Shown here in pieces: positions 24,916 through 34,890 of a stretch of DNA of 64,000 nucleotides. The DNA is from Magicicada septendecula (taxonomy: Eukaryota; Arthropoda; Insecta; Hemiptera; Cicadidae): assembly GCA_034769895.1 (NCBI GenBank), contig CM068372.1, positions 386,228,282 to 386,292,281 on the forward strand. The letters run 5' to 3'. Under the pieces are notes generated by a model. The model was not told where the DNA came from, did no database searches, and was given only the letters and a program-made list of their open reading frames with translations. Every line of letters begins with the position of its first letter. Position 1 is the stretch's first letter. The position numbers were made by a program, and so were the translations under genes.

Positions 24916-25630
24916 AATTTTCTTGTAGTATACCTATGTATTTTGTGTTTTTCTAATAAAATATTCATATAAGTGACGCTGATTACTTGCGCATTAGTGT
25001 AAAATACGTATACGGTACTCTAATTTTTATATTTTTAGCAACATCCAATTTTTTTGTAATTCTTGTTCAAATAAAAAATGTCGATCTATATACTTGATTT
25101 TAAATGTTTTAGTTGTGTTTTATCACATTTAACTGCGTTAACACTAGCATTAAAAAAGTGCCCTATGCAGATTTGTTACCATGAACTACTGTTAGCTCCC
25201 GCCATCTGGTGAGGAATGTATAAAGTACCTCATTACATTGTTGATAGTAAACAGTACCGCCGCTAGAGATCGCCTAATTATCTGTTAGAAATCAACGTGT
25301 TTGAAAGCTTGCAATAATTCTTATATTTTCAAGAATACATCTGAATACGGGATGTTAATGTTTTGCGTCAGATTTAAAAGTCATATTTCAAACTATCATA
25401 TTAGATTGGGATAAATCACTATAAAGTCCGTTCTCCAAAGCAACCTTCACGTGTCTTTTTTTCATCATCATAAAATTATATAATTGTAGTGTTTGCGCGA
25501 AAGTGTAAAAAAAACAACAAAATTATTATTAATGTTTACGGATGTCCGAACACAATATATATAAATATATTATTATTATATTTAATAATAGCAATAATAA
25601 TAACAATAATTTTTTTAACGAAGATAGGTG
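24916..25630. other. Unannotated stretch
   Basis: AT-rich, no supported feature. Confidence 0.5.
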
Positions 25631-25639
25631 GTAAAATTT

Positions 25640-26285
25640 GCTCTATAAATGCCCTGACTGTCCACACTCCTTGGGCTGTGGATTTGAGTATTATACCCAC
25701 TAAAAAAAACCACCTCCCTTTTCTCTTCTATGACGCAAATATGCAAATGTTTGACACATTACTTTGGGCTAGGCCTGTTGTTCTTCAGCTCTAGGTGTCA
25801 CATCTGACTTGTTAGCTTTCTGTGTTGTATATTATCCAAATATATGTGCTTCGCCCGAAGAATCTCTTCTGCGAAGCGTACCACACAGTTCCAGGTGTCC
25901 TCTCCTTGAAGCATCGCTTCAACGATGTTATCCGGGGAGATCTCCTGCCTAATATCCTCTTGCAATTATCTTCTATGTAGTTCCCATCTGCCGCAGGCGA
26001 AGAATGTATGGCTGGCATCGTCCGCAGCTCCCGGACAGTACAGGCACTCTGGTGACTGGGGCTTTTCAACTTTCTTCAGGTAAGATCGAAAATAAACGTG
26101 TCGATCTCACTATCTTTCCTGTCCGCTCACGACTGCAGCTGCTTGATGAGCCTTTTTGTCCAGCGTCGTCGCTCTTCTTGCTCCCAAAGCTCTCTGCCAG
26201 CTCTCCAGCACCTAGCTTCGGGCCTCTTGGTATGCAGCTTCACCACCTACCTCCTGCTTCCTATGGAAGATGTTTATTAGCAAAA
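25640..26285 (-). pseudogene. R1/Jockey-type LINE 3' end
   Basis: The minus strand encodes, across frames, a cysteine-histidine motif CLYCPGAADDASHTFFAC, then SPDNIVEAMLQGEDTWN, then FAEEILRAKHIYLDNI, which is the C-terminal end of R1-clade ORF2 proteins. Upstream there is a tryptophan-containing TKRLIKQLQ-like segment. The 3' UTR carries ttttttttagtgggtataat, a phrase I associate with R1-type elements. Several frameshifts make it inactive. Confidence 0.7.
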
Positions 26286-26748
26286 AGGCCAATCGGCATC
26301 GCTCCGGCAACGACCAAGACACCCAATATTAATACTACAATAGAGTGACTCGGGATATACAGAAAAGGTCTGATCGAGAAAATGGAGCAAAAGAAAGAAA
26401 GATCCTAAGGAAAACTTTGGACCCGGTTAGAAGAAAATGTTAGTACAGAAAACGGCACATTCACAAACTGTGGCCACACGTGGAAGGGATTGTAGAACGT
26501 GTGGCCACACGTTTTGTAGAAAAGGATTGCCTTCTGCGACCACATGACATAATGAGCCCAGAGAGCTTGAGCACAGAACGTGATAACAGAAGAAATAAGA
26601 AACGTATACGTGGTAACGTATAAAAGAAGAAACTTAGAGCACACCAGGGTTTCCAATAAACGCCCAAGCTGAGAACAGGCAAGGCGTAGACTCAAGAAAT
26701 GATGGAAGCGATTGCAGACCGAAAAGTTCAAATATTGTATATAATATT
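26286..26748 (+). other. Possible small LINE scrap; left flank of the BEL element
   Basis: 26380-26420 can be read ERKILRKTLDPVRRKC, resembling the RRILRxxxGPV segment of LINE C-termini, but support is thin. A local inverted repeat gtggccacacgt recurs at 26473 and 26500. The last five bases, atatt (26744-26748), form one copy of the BEL target-site duplication. Confidence 0.35.
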
Positions 26749-27164
26749 TGTTAAACCTTTGTATCTGTTTACATACTCGCGCGCAATCACCCCACGCACT
26801 TACGTCATTCGCTTAAAGTACAGTTCGCTATGGCGAGCTGCGACAATTAGTTAGTTAAAACTCAGCCTTTCATCTGATCACTACTCTCTTACATTTGCTA
26901 GCCGCGGCAATGTGAATTTTTAATAATGTAACTTCTTTATACAATTTTTCGTTCTTCTATCGTTATGTATCTTGGCAATGTACGCCACACGTAATTGCAT
27001 GGGCCTGCGCTTTATTATATAATTTTTCAATAAATGGCTATTTAACTCAGATTTCATACAGTCCATTTCTTCATTTAAAAAACACATTTCCGATTCCTAT
27101 ACCAGCAGCACTTCGCATTGCAATAGTAACTCTAGAAATATTCGAGAGCGTTGAGCATGAAACA
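26749..27164 (+). repeat. BEL/Pao 5' LTR
   Basis: Starts TGTTAAACCTTTG and ends TGAGCATGAAACA. It matches 33199-33613 over its whole length. Confidence 0.95.
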
Positions 27165-27184
27165 TTTGGTCCCTTCGCCGGCCG
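27165..27184 (+). promoter_or_regulatory. Primer-binding site candidate
   Basis: tttggtcccttcgccggcc lies directly after the 5' LTR. BEL elements often have a TGGTCC-type PBS complementary to a tRNA 3' end. The tRNA species was not determined. Confidence 0.6.
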
Positions 27185-28080
27185 GATCATTCATTTTATG
27201 GATGATTCATTCCACATACAATTTATTCCACGGATTATTCATTTCATGGATTCAGTTCAATTAGCAGGCCCTATCCGCATTTAACATTTGGATCAGCAGT
27301 TCTGTAATTATTAACCATATCTGGAGCACGCATTGCACGACTTTGGGGACGTCATACTGCGCCGACCGGATCGTTCGAAGCATTATTTCAGCATTTGAGC
27401 ACCATCACCACGTGGCATTCGTCATTTGGGAAAATCTAAAACAGCCAGCCTATGCAGAATTCGACCACTTCAGACATCACCTGACAGGCATCAACAGTGT
27501 CTACATCGTCATTTCATGGGTGCCGGATGGGACTGCCAAGGATTCGACACGCTCTGAGACCTTCTTGAACATGTCGATAAGTACCACATGACAAGTGACT
27601 ATAAATTCATGTTTCTATGATCTTCAATTTTGCATAATTTTGTATATCTTTTAAGGGCATTCAATTAAAAGAAGCAGTATTTAAAACAAAATATATATAA
27701 TAATATAACTTTTTTCTTATATCAGTTTCATTTTACTATGAACTTGGAATCTTTTGCGAACTTAACAACCTTATAAATTTTTTCTGTGAATCAATCACAA
27801 ATTTAAATAACTCAACAAAATTATATTCATATTTTTTTGATTCAATTGTGAATTATATTTTTAAATAGTGTTCATGGCAATAGGGATTATACTGCTATAT
27901 TTTATATGCCGCCTATATCAGTATTTATTATAACATAGAATTAGTCTGAGATGTGTTAATCAATGGTTACCGCGTTGTAGCGTGACTTTGTAGTTTAGAT
28001 AGCCTGCATGGTCTTGTTCATCTCTCTGCATGCACTCAGTTTTTTCTTATTATCGTTCAAATCGTCGGTGATACACAATC
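27185..28080 (+). other. BEL 5' untranslated leader
   Basis: About 0.9 kb between the PBS and the gag start without a recognisable domain. It is expected to hold packaging signals. Confidence 0.6.
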
Positions 28081-28770
28081 ATGACTGATATGAAGGCGCT
28101 GATCAAAAAGCGTGGCACGATCAAGGCCTCTATATCGCGCATAAACACTTACGCGGATAATTTTGATCACGATACACATTACCACCATGCGCTAAAAATA
28201 AAGCTTCGTCATCTGATGGAGCTATCCGCCAAATATGACGAGATTCAAACCCAAATTGAGTCTGAGGACTCTGATTTTGCATCCGTTAGTGATAGAGTTC
28301 AGACGGAAGATGATTTGTGCAACATAGAATGCAAGTTGCAAAATTTATTAGATCATGCCGAAGAGATGAGCAAGAAAATACTAAATCAATCCGAAGTCGT
28401 CACATTCAGTACGCCTCCTATTCAATTACAACCAATTAAACTACCCTGCTTCGCAGGTAACATAATTAACTGGCAACATTTTTACCATATGTTTGTGCAG
28501 TTGGTTCATGTCCGAAAAGACCTGACCAGCATCCAAAAATTTCACTACTTGCACTCATCACTAAGGGATGAGGCGTTGAATGTTATAAAATCACTCCCAA
28601 TCACGCACGAAAACTACACGGTGGCCATTGAGTTGTTAAGAGCCAGGTATGACAGTAGATTGATTGTTATGGCGTATCATGTGGCCAATGTCTTGGGCAT
28701 GAAGCACATGCAGCAGGACTCTATGGTTAGCATTTCCAAATTTATAGATGATCTCACCGCCAACATAAAT
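28081..28770 (+). pseudogene. gag: BEL/Pao Gag, N-terminal part
   Basis: The open frame starts MTDMKALIKKRGTIKAS; the first ATG in frame follows a leader with no upstream in-frame extension of note. It contains the BEL-type Gag core (DUF1759): PIKLPCFAGNIINWQHFYHM, then QKFHYLHSSLRDEALNVIKS, then AIELLRARYDS, then a HVANVLGMK segment. It is about 230 residues long before it runs into the inserted Penelope derivative, whose first bases (taa at 28771) supply a stop. The frame resumes without shift at 29328, so before the insertion Gag was continuous. Confidence 0.85.
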
Positions 28771-28850
28771 TAATTACTTATTTTTTGCGTACCGTATCAC
28801 TTATTATATAATTACCTTATTATCCACTCTAGTGATACAAATTTTCGTCA

Positions 28851-28891
28851 GTTATGACGCGTTTCGGGACTAAGTCCCATCCTCAGATAAC
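28851..28891 (-). ncRNA. Hammerhead ribozyme, left arm
   Basis: Minus strand: stem I GTTAT pairs with ATAAC, core CTGAGGA, one extra T, stem II GGGAC/GTCCC with loop TTA, GAA, short stem III ACGCGT, and C as the cleavage-site base. It is identical over these 41 nt to the right-arm copy. It is antisense relative to the BEL transcript. Confidence 0.85.
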
Positions 28892-29232
28892 ACTTATTTC
28901 AATATAATAAACTAATACAATAAAAATCGCAACCATGATACTGGTCATGTCAATCAAGTAAAATAAAATAAACTTCAAATCGCATGTGAAATGTTATACG
29001 AACCACGGTCGGAGCTCCCGCATGCGTTCACCCTCAACCGCGATCGTCACGCGACTCAAATCGCGGAGTCGCGTGACGATCGCGGTTGACGGTGAACGAA
29101 TGCGGGAGCTCCGGCCGTGGTTCGTATAACATTTCACATGCGATTTGAAGTTTTATTTTATTTTATTTGATTGACATGACCAGTATCATGGTTGCGATTT
29201 TTATTTTATTAGTTTATTATATTGAAATAAGT

Positions 29233-29273
29233 GTTATCTGAGGATGGGACTTAGTCCCGAAACGCGTCATAAC
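29233..29273 (+). ncRNA. Hammerhead ribozyme, right arm, sense to BEL gag
   Basis: GTTAT (29233-29237), CTGAGGA (29238-29244), T29245, GGGAC TTA GTCCC (29246-29258), GAA (29259-29261), ACGCGT (29262-29267), C29268, ATAAC (29269-29273). All conserved core positions are present and stem I closes perfectly with 5 bp. Predicted cleavage lies 3' of C29268. Being on the plus strand, it would be part of any full-length BEL RNA. Confidence 0.87.
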
Positions 29274-29327
29274 TGACGAAACTTTGTATCACTAGAGTGG
29301 ATAATAAGGTAATTATATAATTAAAAA

Positions 29328-30647
29328 GCTAACATCAATGCTCTGAACTCATTAAATTTACCAGTCAACACGTTTGAAATTATTTTTGTGCATTTTCTCG
29401 CCCAAAAACTTGACGATCGCACATGTAAATTATGGAAGGAAGGTTTAACTGACGAACAGCTTCCAAATTATAATAACTTTATTAAATTCCTGAATACTAG
29501 GCGACACCTGTTGCAAAATGTTAATGCGCCGACTGGTTCGTCTTGCGGTAGGCAAGTTAGCGATAAAACTTCTTATCGCAAACCGGCTAAACGCGCTGAG
29601 TTCACTGGGTCACTGATACGTATTCAAACAAGCAATAGACTTTGTCAGCTGTGTCGCGGCAATCATAAATTGTCCGAATGCCCACAATTCGTGGCTTTAC
29701 ATCCGGGTCAACCCAAAGACGTGTTAATAAAACACAAGCTCTGCCTAAATTGCACACGCTCGGGCCATGAAACCTCGCGTTGCCCTTCCAAATTTTCGTG
29801 CAGAGCATGTTCGAAAAGGCACCACACCATGATCCACGCTTCAACAAATAATTCTTCGAACAGGAACAATAATCAATGTTCCCTAAAGCTGCAAACCAAT
29901 AAATCAATTTTATTGTCTACCGCCGTATGTACCACAACCGATCGTGCCGGTAACAAACACCCGGTAAGAATCCTGTTGGATTCAGGGTCGCAAGCGAAAT
30001 TTTGTACGATGGGTTTCGCTCGCCGCATGGGCTTAAAATTAAACAAGTCTGAACTGTCTATCACGGGCATAAATAATTCCCTATGCCAAGCCAATTTCAG
30101 CACAAGGATGCGCCTAAACTCACGCTACAGGGGTTTCAGTTTCAATGTACACTGCGCTGTTCTGCCCAGAATTACAAATAACCTCCCTACAGAATCCTTT
30201 AATATGGCATCGTTGAACATTCCAAAAAACATATTTTTAGCTGACCCGCAACTTAATTTTTCGTCACAAATTGACATATTACTCGGGGCACAGTATTTTC
30301 TGCAGTTGATTGAGCCGACTAAATTTATTCGCAGTCCGCACTTTCCGATAATACAGGAAACAAAACTAGGTTTTATCCTCGCCGGAAATTTACCCTTTAG
30401 CGTAGACATGACAAAACCGGTTTCTTCGTTACTGGCTCGTGACGACAATAATGCCATCTCGTCTCAGTTGAGGAACTTCTGGCAATTGGAGGACGTTTCT
30501 TTCCGTACTCCCTCAGCTGAGGACTCGGAGTGTGAAAATCATTTCCTCACAAACACCTATCGTAACACTAGTGGTAGGTTTGTTGTGTCACTACCCCGTA
30601 GGACAGAGCATCTCGGCGATTCACTCCCCGGAGCAGTTCGCAAATTT
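29328..30647 (+). pseudogene. BEL/Pao Gag C-terminus, zinc knuckles and A16 aspartic protease
   Basis: Continues the gag frame after the insert: LAQKLDDRTCKLWKEG, then a knuckle CQLCRGNHKLSEC (CX2CX4HX4C), then CLNCTRSGHETSRC and a third Cys/His cluster CRACSKRHHTMIH. Further on lies the protease with active-site VRILLDSGSQAKF and an ILLGAQYFLQL flap-side segment, then LGFILAGNLP. The frame then reaches the beginning of the reverse transcriptase leader (GRFVVSLP, LGDSLPGAVRKF) and there jumps straight to RNase H sequence. The protease active-site triad DSG is intact. As the frame continues past the junction it is out of phase from about 30665 and runs to a meaningless stop at 30980. Confidence 0.85.
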
Positions 30648-30653
30648 CGGTAT
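30645..30653 (+). other. Internal deletion junction removing RT and most of RNase H
   Basis: Codons for the conserved AVRKF at the start of the BEL RT leader are followed immediately by RYHVASHDNPA, which belongs to the end of RNase H (the conserved NPAD region). In intact BEL/Pao polyproteins several hundred residues lie between these two motifs. The parent copy is not available, so the exact breakpoints could be off by a few bases. Confidence 0.75.
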
Positions 30654-31104
30654 CATGTTGCTTCGCATGACAATCCCGCGGTTGTTTACCCCGTTCGTTG
30701 CACCGCCACCCGCAATGGTGACATGGCCCATACTGGTTGTCAAAGGAGCCTTCAGCATGGCCCACCAGTCCCTTTGAATCCAACTCTTCCTGCACTCATC
30801 CAGATCTGGACAAGGAAAAACGTAAACAAGGTCAATTCGCTCTGGTTACTACTTCATCCTCTTCTAACTACATTGAAAATTACTCCTCGCTTTCAAGACT
30901 TATTCGTGTGTTTGCTTACTGCCTGCGATTCATTCGGAACGCTAAGTCTCCCGTCGCTAACAGCAACACTTCATTTTTAACTTCACAAGAGCTACAAAGC
31001 GCACTTTTGATTTTTATGCGTCAATCCCAGCTATCGCATTTCAACATCGAAATTAAGAACTTCAGGCACAACGCCCTGTACCTAATACTAGTAAAACTTT
31101 TTCG
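30648..31104 (+). pseudogene. RNase H end and connector, frameshifted
   Basis: After HVASHDNPA a short deletion shifts the frame. Then come PRSLHRHPQW, an in-frame TGA at 30717-30719 where a tryptophan codon is expected, HGPYWLSKEPSAWP, and the connector with NYIENYSSLSRLIRVFAYC (frame starting 30737). This connector is the conserved YSSLxRLxRVxAxxLRF block between RNase H and integrase in Pao elements. A further one-base shift near 31095-31105 separates it from the integrase frame. Confidence 0.75.
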
Positions 31105-32355
31105 CTTAATCCCTTTATAGACAACACGGGGAGATTTCGTGTGGGCGGACGCCTTCAACAGTCTCAGCTCAACTATAATAGTAAGCACCAAATCATACTG
31201 CACCCGCAGGCTCATCTCACTAGACTAATCATAGAAAACGAGCATATTCGACTACTCCATGCCGGAGTACAATTAACGCAGTGCACTCTACGTCAAAGAT
31301 ATTGGATCATCAATGACAAATCGTACATACGCTCCGTTATACATAAATGCATCACTTGTTTTCGATTTCGCGCAACTGGCTCAAGCCAGCTTTTAGGACA
31401 ATTACCCTCTTCCAGAGTCACTCCTTCTAAGCCATTTTCACAATGTGCCGTCGACTATGCCGGTCCCATATTTCTGCGTCAGGGCGGGCAGCGGTCCAAA
31501 TCATTCACAAAGGCTTACATTTCACTTTTCATTTGCATGGTCACTAAGGCAATTCACCTTGAATTGGTATCAGATTTGACTGCAGACGCCTTTGTAGCTG
31601 CTTTAAAACGCTTCATTGCTCGCAGGGGCATCCCTCCACAAATATTTTCCGATAACGGTACAAATTTCCGTCGTGCTGGCACGGTATTACACGATTTTTA
31701 CAAACTTTTTCAACAAGACGAATTTCAACAATCCACTCAGGACTTAGCCAGTTCACAGGGGGTCAAGTGGTCTTTCATACCTCCGTCAGCACCTCATTTC
31801 GGTGGTCTATGGGAGAGCGGAGTCAAAAGCGTTAAATTTCATTTACGGCACGTTATCGGCAGTACGCTTCTCAACTTTGAAGACCATTACACTGTTTTGA
31901 CTCAAGTAGAGGCATGTCTGAATTCGCGTCCCTTGTTCGCCATTTCAAATGATTCAGGGGATCCCGAGCCCTTGACTCCAACACATTTCTTAGTTGGTTC
32001 TCCACTTACTGCGCTCCCGGAACCCGACTATTCGGATGTAAAAATGGGTCGCTTGGGGAGATGGCAGCTTCTGCAGAGATTCACCCACTCTATATGGAAG
32101 AGATGGTCAAGAGATTATCTGCATCAGCTGCAACAACGAAATAAATGGAGAAAACATTCAAAAAATTTGTCTCCAGGACAACTCGTCCTCATTTTAGAAG
32201 ACAATACCCCACCTCTGCAGTGGAAGCGTGGTATTGTCACCCAAATCTATGTGGGTCAGGATTCGTTAGTACGCGTAGCGGATGTCCGAACCACAAACGG
32301 CATCCTGCGTAGACCTATCCACAAACTGTGTCCACTTCCCGTGGCATCAGACTAA
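31105..32355 (+). CDS. BEL/Pao integrase with C-terminal domain
   Basis: An open frame of about 416 codons from NPFIDNTGRFRVGG to the stop after PVASD. It has an N-terminal HHCC-like zinc finger (H residues in EHIRLLHAG, C residues in HKCITCFRF), then the DDE core: D in AVDYAGPIF, D in IFSDNGTNFRRAG, E in HFGGLWESGVKS. Then come LTQVEACLNSRPL, LTPTHFLVGSPL and the C-terminal domain (DUF5641-like) with LGRWQLLQRFTHSIWKRWS, LSPGQLVLILEDNTPP and an RRPIHKLCPLP end. No stop or shift is seen inside, so this is the one BEL domain still intact. It has no start codon of its own; normally it is part of a polyprotein cleaved by the protease. Confidence 0.9.
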   Translation, partial: LNPFIDNTGRFRVGGRLQQSQLNYNSKHQIILHPQAHLTRLIIENEHIRLLHAGVQLTQCTLRQRYWIINDKSYIRSVIHKCITCFRFRATGSSQLLGQLPSSRVTPSKPFSQCAVDYAGPIFLRQGGQRSKSFTKAYISLFICMVTKAIHLELVSDLTADAFVAALKRFIARRGIPPQIFSDNGTNFRRAGTVLHDFYKLFQQDEFQQSTQDLASSQGVKWSFIPPSAPHFGGLWESGVKSVKFHLRHVIGSTLLNFEDHYTVLTQVEACLNSRPLFAISNDSGDPEPLTPTHFLVGSPLTALPEPDYSDVKMGRLGRWQLLQRFTHSIWKRWSRDYLHQLQQRNKWRKHSKNLSPGQLVLILEDNTPPLQWKRGIVTQIYVGQDSLVRVADVRTTNGILRRPIHKLCPLPVASD

Positions 32356-33198
32356 TTGATTTTTCAGTGCTTCATGCCCGGGGCATTTCCGGTTGAGCAC
32401 ATGCTCTACGTACTACTGTAAGTACAATGTTAAATGTACTTATTTATACATTTGTATTTATTTATACCAAATTAATGTACGCTATTTATATGTGCATTAG
32501 TAAACATTTTAAGTGTTTTTTCGTCAGTTGTGATGTCAGTTATTGTGTACTGTTTGGTGCAGTGTTATAATTATCATGAATTTTTTTGGCTATATGTCTT
32601 TTGTGTTTATAATTATAATGAATTTTTTGGGTATATTTCTATTGTGCTATTATTATAATGAATTTTTTGGGTATATTTCTATTGTACTATTATTATAATG
32701 AATTTTTTGGGTATATTTCTATTGGGCGATTATTATCATGAATTTGTTTGTATATATTGCCATTGTATTATTATGTAATATTGCTTATTATGCACTTATT
32801 GTCATGCTATTATTACTGAATTCTTTGGATTTTTATTAATTATTATGTAATGCTACTTACTATGTGTTCTTCATTGCCATGTATCATTGTTATTGAATTT
32901 CGGTATATTGTCATTATTATTATTATGTGTCATCAGATATTCTAGCATTTTTATTTTATTATTATATATTATTCGATGAGTATTGATCAATATTGTATTT
33001 ATATTTATTTATATTGTATTCAATATTGTATTTGTATTTATGCTATCTAATGGGCCATCTATCGATGCGCCAATACTCATTATACTATGTATTATCACAC
33101 ATTTCAGGTTTGTAACTTGTTAATGTACACTTGCATGTTTTCAAGCAACTTTTTATACTGTAACTATGTCAAAATCGCCCGATTTTGGGTGGGCAGTA
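32356..33198 (+). other. BEL 3' untranslated region
   Basis: AT-rich, no gene. It contains the 40-bp tandem repeats listed separately. It ends in tttgggtgggcagta just before the 3' LTR, a weak polypurine-tract candidate. Confidence 0.6.
32578..32765 (+). repeat. 40-bp tandem repeat in the BEL 3' UTR
   Basis: aattttttgggtatatttct recurs at 32621, 32661 and 32701 (exact 40-bp spacing), with degenerate units before and after, giving about four and a half units. Confidence 0.9.
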
Positions 33199-33613
33199 TG
33201 TTAAACCTTTGTATCTGTTTACATACTCGCGCGCAATCAGCCCACGCACTTACGTCATTCGCTTAAAGTACAGTTCGCTATGGCGAGCCGCGACAATTAG
33301 TTACTTAAAACTCAGCCTTTCATCTGATCACTACTCTCTTACATTTGCTAGCCGCGGCAATGTGAATTTTTAATAATGTAACTTCTTTATACAATTTTCG
33401 TTCTTCTATCGTTATGTATCCTGGCAATGTACGCCACACGTAATTGCACGGGCCTGCGCTTCATTGCATAATTTTTCAATAAATGGCTATTTAACTCAGA
33501 TTTCATACAGTCCACTTCTTCATTTAAAAAACACATTTCCGATTCCTATGCCAGCAGCACTTCGCATTACAATACTAACTCTAGAAGTATTCGAGAGCGT
33601 TGAGCATGCAACA
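33199..33613 (+). repeat. BEL/Pao 3' LTR
   Basis: Starts TGTTAAACCTTTG and ends TGAGCATGCAACA; 415 bp, matching 26749-27164 with about 14 differences and one single-base indel by eye. Confidence 0.95.
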
Positions 33614-33617
33614 ATAT

Positions 33618-34192
33618 TGTTACGACATTACAGAACAATCTACATGTTTATCGAATGTTCCAGAGGAATCCGGCTGAAGTGTCGTGTGCGTACTTGATTT
33701 CAACATGCGCTCGCGAGACATTTCTAGACGTTGCCAGCCACGCGCACTGTGTCAAGGCCGCAATCAATTGCGTCCTAATGTATGGATGTTTGTGTGTTTT
33801 CGGCGGGGTATAAATACAAGTAGTCAGCGACGTTCAGTTCAGTTTGAGTTGTGATTTATTGGAATGCGGTTCGTAGTATTTTAGTTCAGTTATTTTCGGG
33901 CGAGTACACAGTGATTTTGAGTGGCGATTTACACAGTGCGGTTCGATGTATTGTGGCGAAGTGTTACGTGTTTTATAATCGCGTGGGACAGTTGTAATAC
34001 AATTGTACTGTATATTATATGACATTTTTATTGGGTGTGAACAATTTTTATTTGATTCGTTGTATAAGAGACTATCTTCTTGATTACAAACTGTTTAATT
34101 GTGATAATTATAGCTGGGGATTAATGACTCAATTTGTGTCTTGTATTTTGTTTTCCACTGTACCATACAACGATCGGTAGACCGTCGTAACA
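33618..34192 (+). mobile_element. Solo LTR, probably Ty3/gypsy-type
   Basis: 575 bp, starting TGTTACGACATTAC and ending ACCGTCGTAACA, with a TG...CA border and a promoter region inside. It matches 41470-42071 over its whole length. No gag or pol sequence follows. The superfamily is inferred from the terminal TGTTAC...GTAACA and is not proven. No clear TSD was seen (atat on the left before the BEL insertion, acat on the right). Confidence 0.75.
33809..33816 (+). promoter_or_regulatory. LTR core promoter TATA box
   Basis: TATAAATA, followed about 25 bp downstream by TTCAGTTCAGTTT, which resembles an arthropod initiator (TCAGTY). The same pair lies in the second solo LTR at 41679-41686. Confidence 0.65.
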
Positions 34193-34194
34193 AC

Positions 34195-34410
34195 ATCAAA
34201 CCAACTATAATATTATCTAACTATACTGTATAATATATAGTTGGTTATATATTATAGTTATATAATAGTTATATAGTATACTATATAGTATATAGTTATA
34301 GTTAGAATGTAGTTATAGTTATTGCATAATTATCTAACTAATTATAAAACTACATAATATATAACCAACTATAATATAATTTATAATATTATCAGACCAA
34401 CTACGCTCAG
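34195..34410. repeat. AT-rich inverted repeat
   Basis: The left end has aaccaactataatattatct; the right end has ataaccaactataatataat and gaccaacta. The inner part is dominated by self-complementary tatagttatata units. It is likely to fold into a hairpin or cruciform. Confidence 0.65.
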
Positions 34411-34817
34411 CTTTGTGGAAGGATTCGTTCTCACAATGATTACGATTTCACAAATATCATAAAAAAACATTCTTAATTTAAACAAAATTTTCCAACCATT
34501 TTACATGTGAATGTCGAAGTTAACGGTGTGTAATATTTGTAAACTTATTTTTACTTTACAACCTACTAATTAAACTTTTTGTTTACAGGTATGAATGCTG
34601 TCTTGTCTCACTTCCTGCTGAGTATCATTCACTTTGAAATATGACCAAGACAACCTAGGTAATTTACAATTTTCCTGTACTTAAACTGAATATCTCTTAG
34701 ACTCAGGTTGTAATTAAGATATTTTTACTATACACACATTCACGTTTAGATTTGGAATTCACTTTGATTTCATAACGAACGTAGTATTTGTAGACTCCAA
34801 AAAGACAAATGTTTTAC

Positions 34818-34890
34818 AGTCTGTAAAATGAACGGTGGCGGTTGGGACCGGCCAGACTGCCTGAGGTGCCCTCACTGACGCACGCACACT
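34818..34890 (+). repeat. Left arm of a GC-rich inverted repeat pair
   Basis: agtctgtaaaatgaacggtg gcggttgggaccggccagac ... ccctcactgacgcacgcaca is matched, inverted, at 35842-35911 with roughly three quarters identity. About 950 bp of AT-rich, non-coding sequence separates the arms. Confidence 0.6.

Larger units (their letters stand above)
28771..29327. mobile_element. 557-bp palindromic Penelope-derived element in BEL gag
   Basis: Two arms of roughly 265-275 bp (about 28790-29055 and 29058-29320) are near-perfect reverse complements centred near 29057. Each arm contains one hammerhead ribozyme. The insert is flanked by 12-bp imperfect direct repeats, gccaacataaat (28759-28770) and gctaacatcaat (29328-29339). 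These are a target-site duplication and also continuous gag codons. There is no coding sequence. The arms have the HHR core of Penelope terminal repeats, but outside that core they differ from the pLTR of the element at 53140-56099. They therefore come from a different Penelope family. Confidence 0.85.
26749..33613 (+). mobile_element. BEL/Pao LTR retrotransposon, internally deleted, with a nested Penelope insertion
   Basis: Two 415-416 bp LTRs, a primer-binding site, a Gag (DUF1759-type), zinc knuckles, an A16-type aspartic protease, a truncated RNase H end, an integrase with DDE residues and the C-terminal domain typical of Pao elements. The target-site duplication atatt at 26744-26748 and 33614-33618 is perfect and 5 bp, as expected for BEL/Pao. 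The LTRs differ by about 14 substitutions and one indel by eye, so the insertion is not recent. The reverse transcriptase is absent and a 557-bp insert splits gag. The right TSD shares its last base with the start of the solo LTR at 33618, meaning the element inserted exactly at that LTR's 5' edge. Confidence 0.93.

Noticed and set aside
28081-30980. Two separate genes at 28081-28773 and 29388-30980
   Set aside because: They are one BEL Gag-protease frame. The 557-bp insert with a codon-preserving duplication separates them, and the start at 29388 is only the first ATG after the insert.
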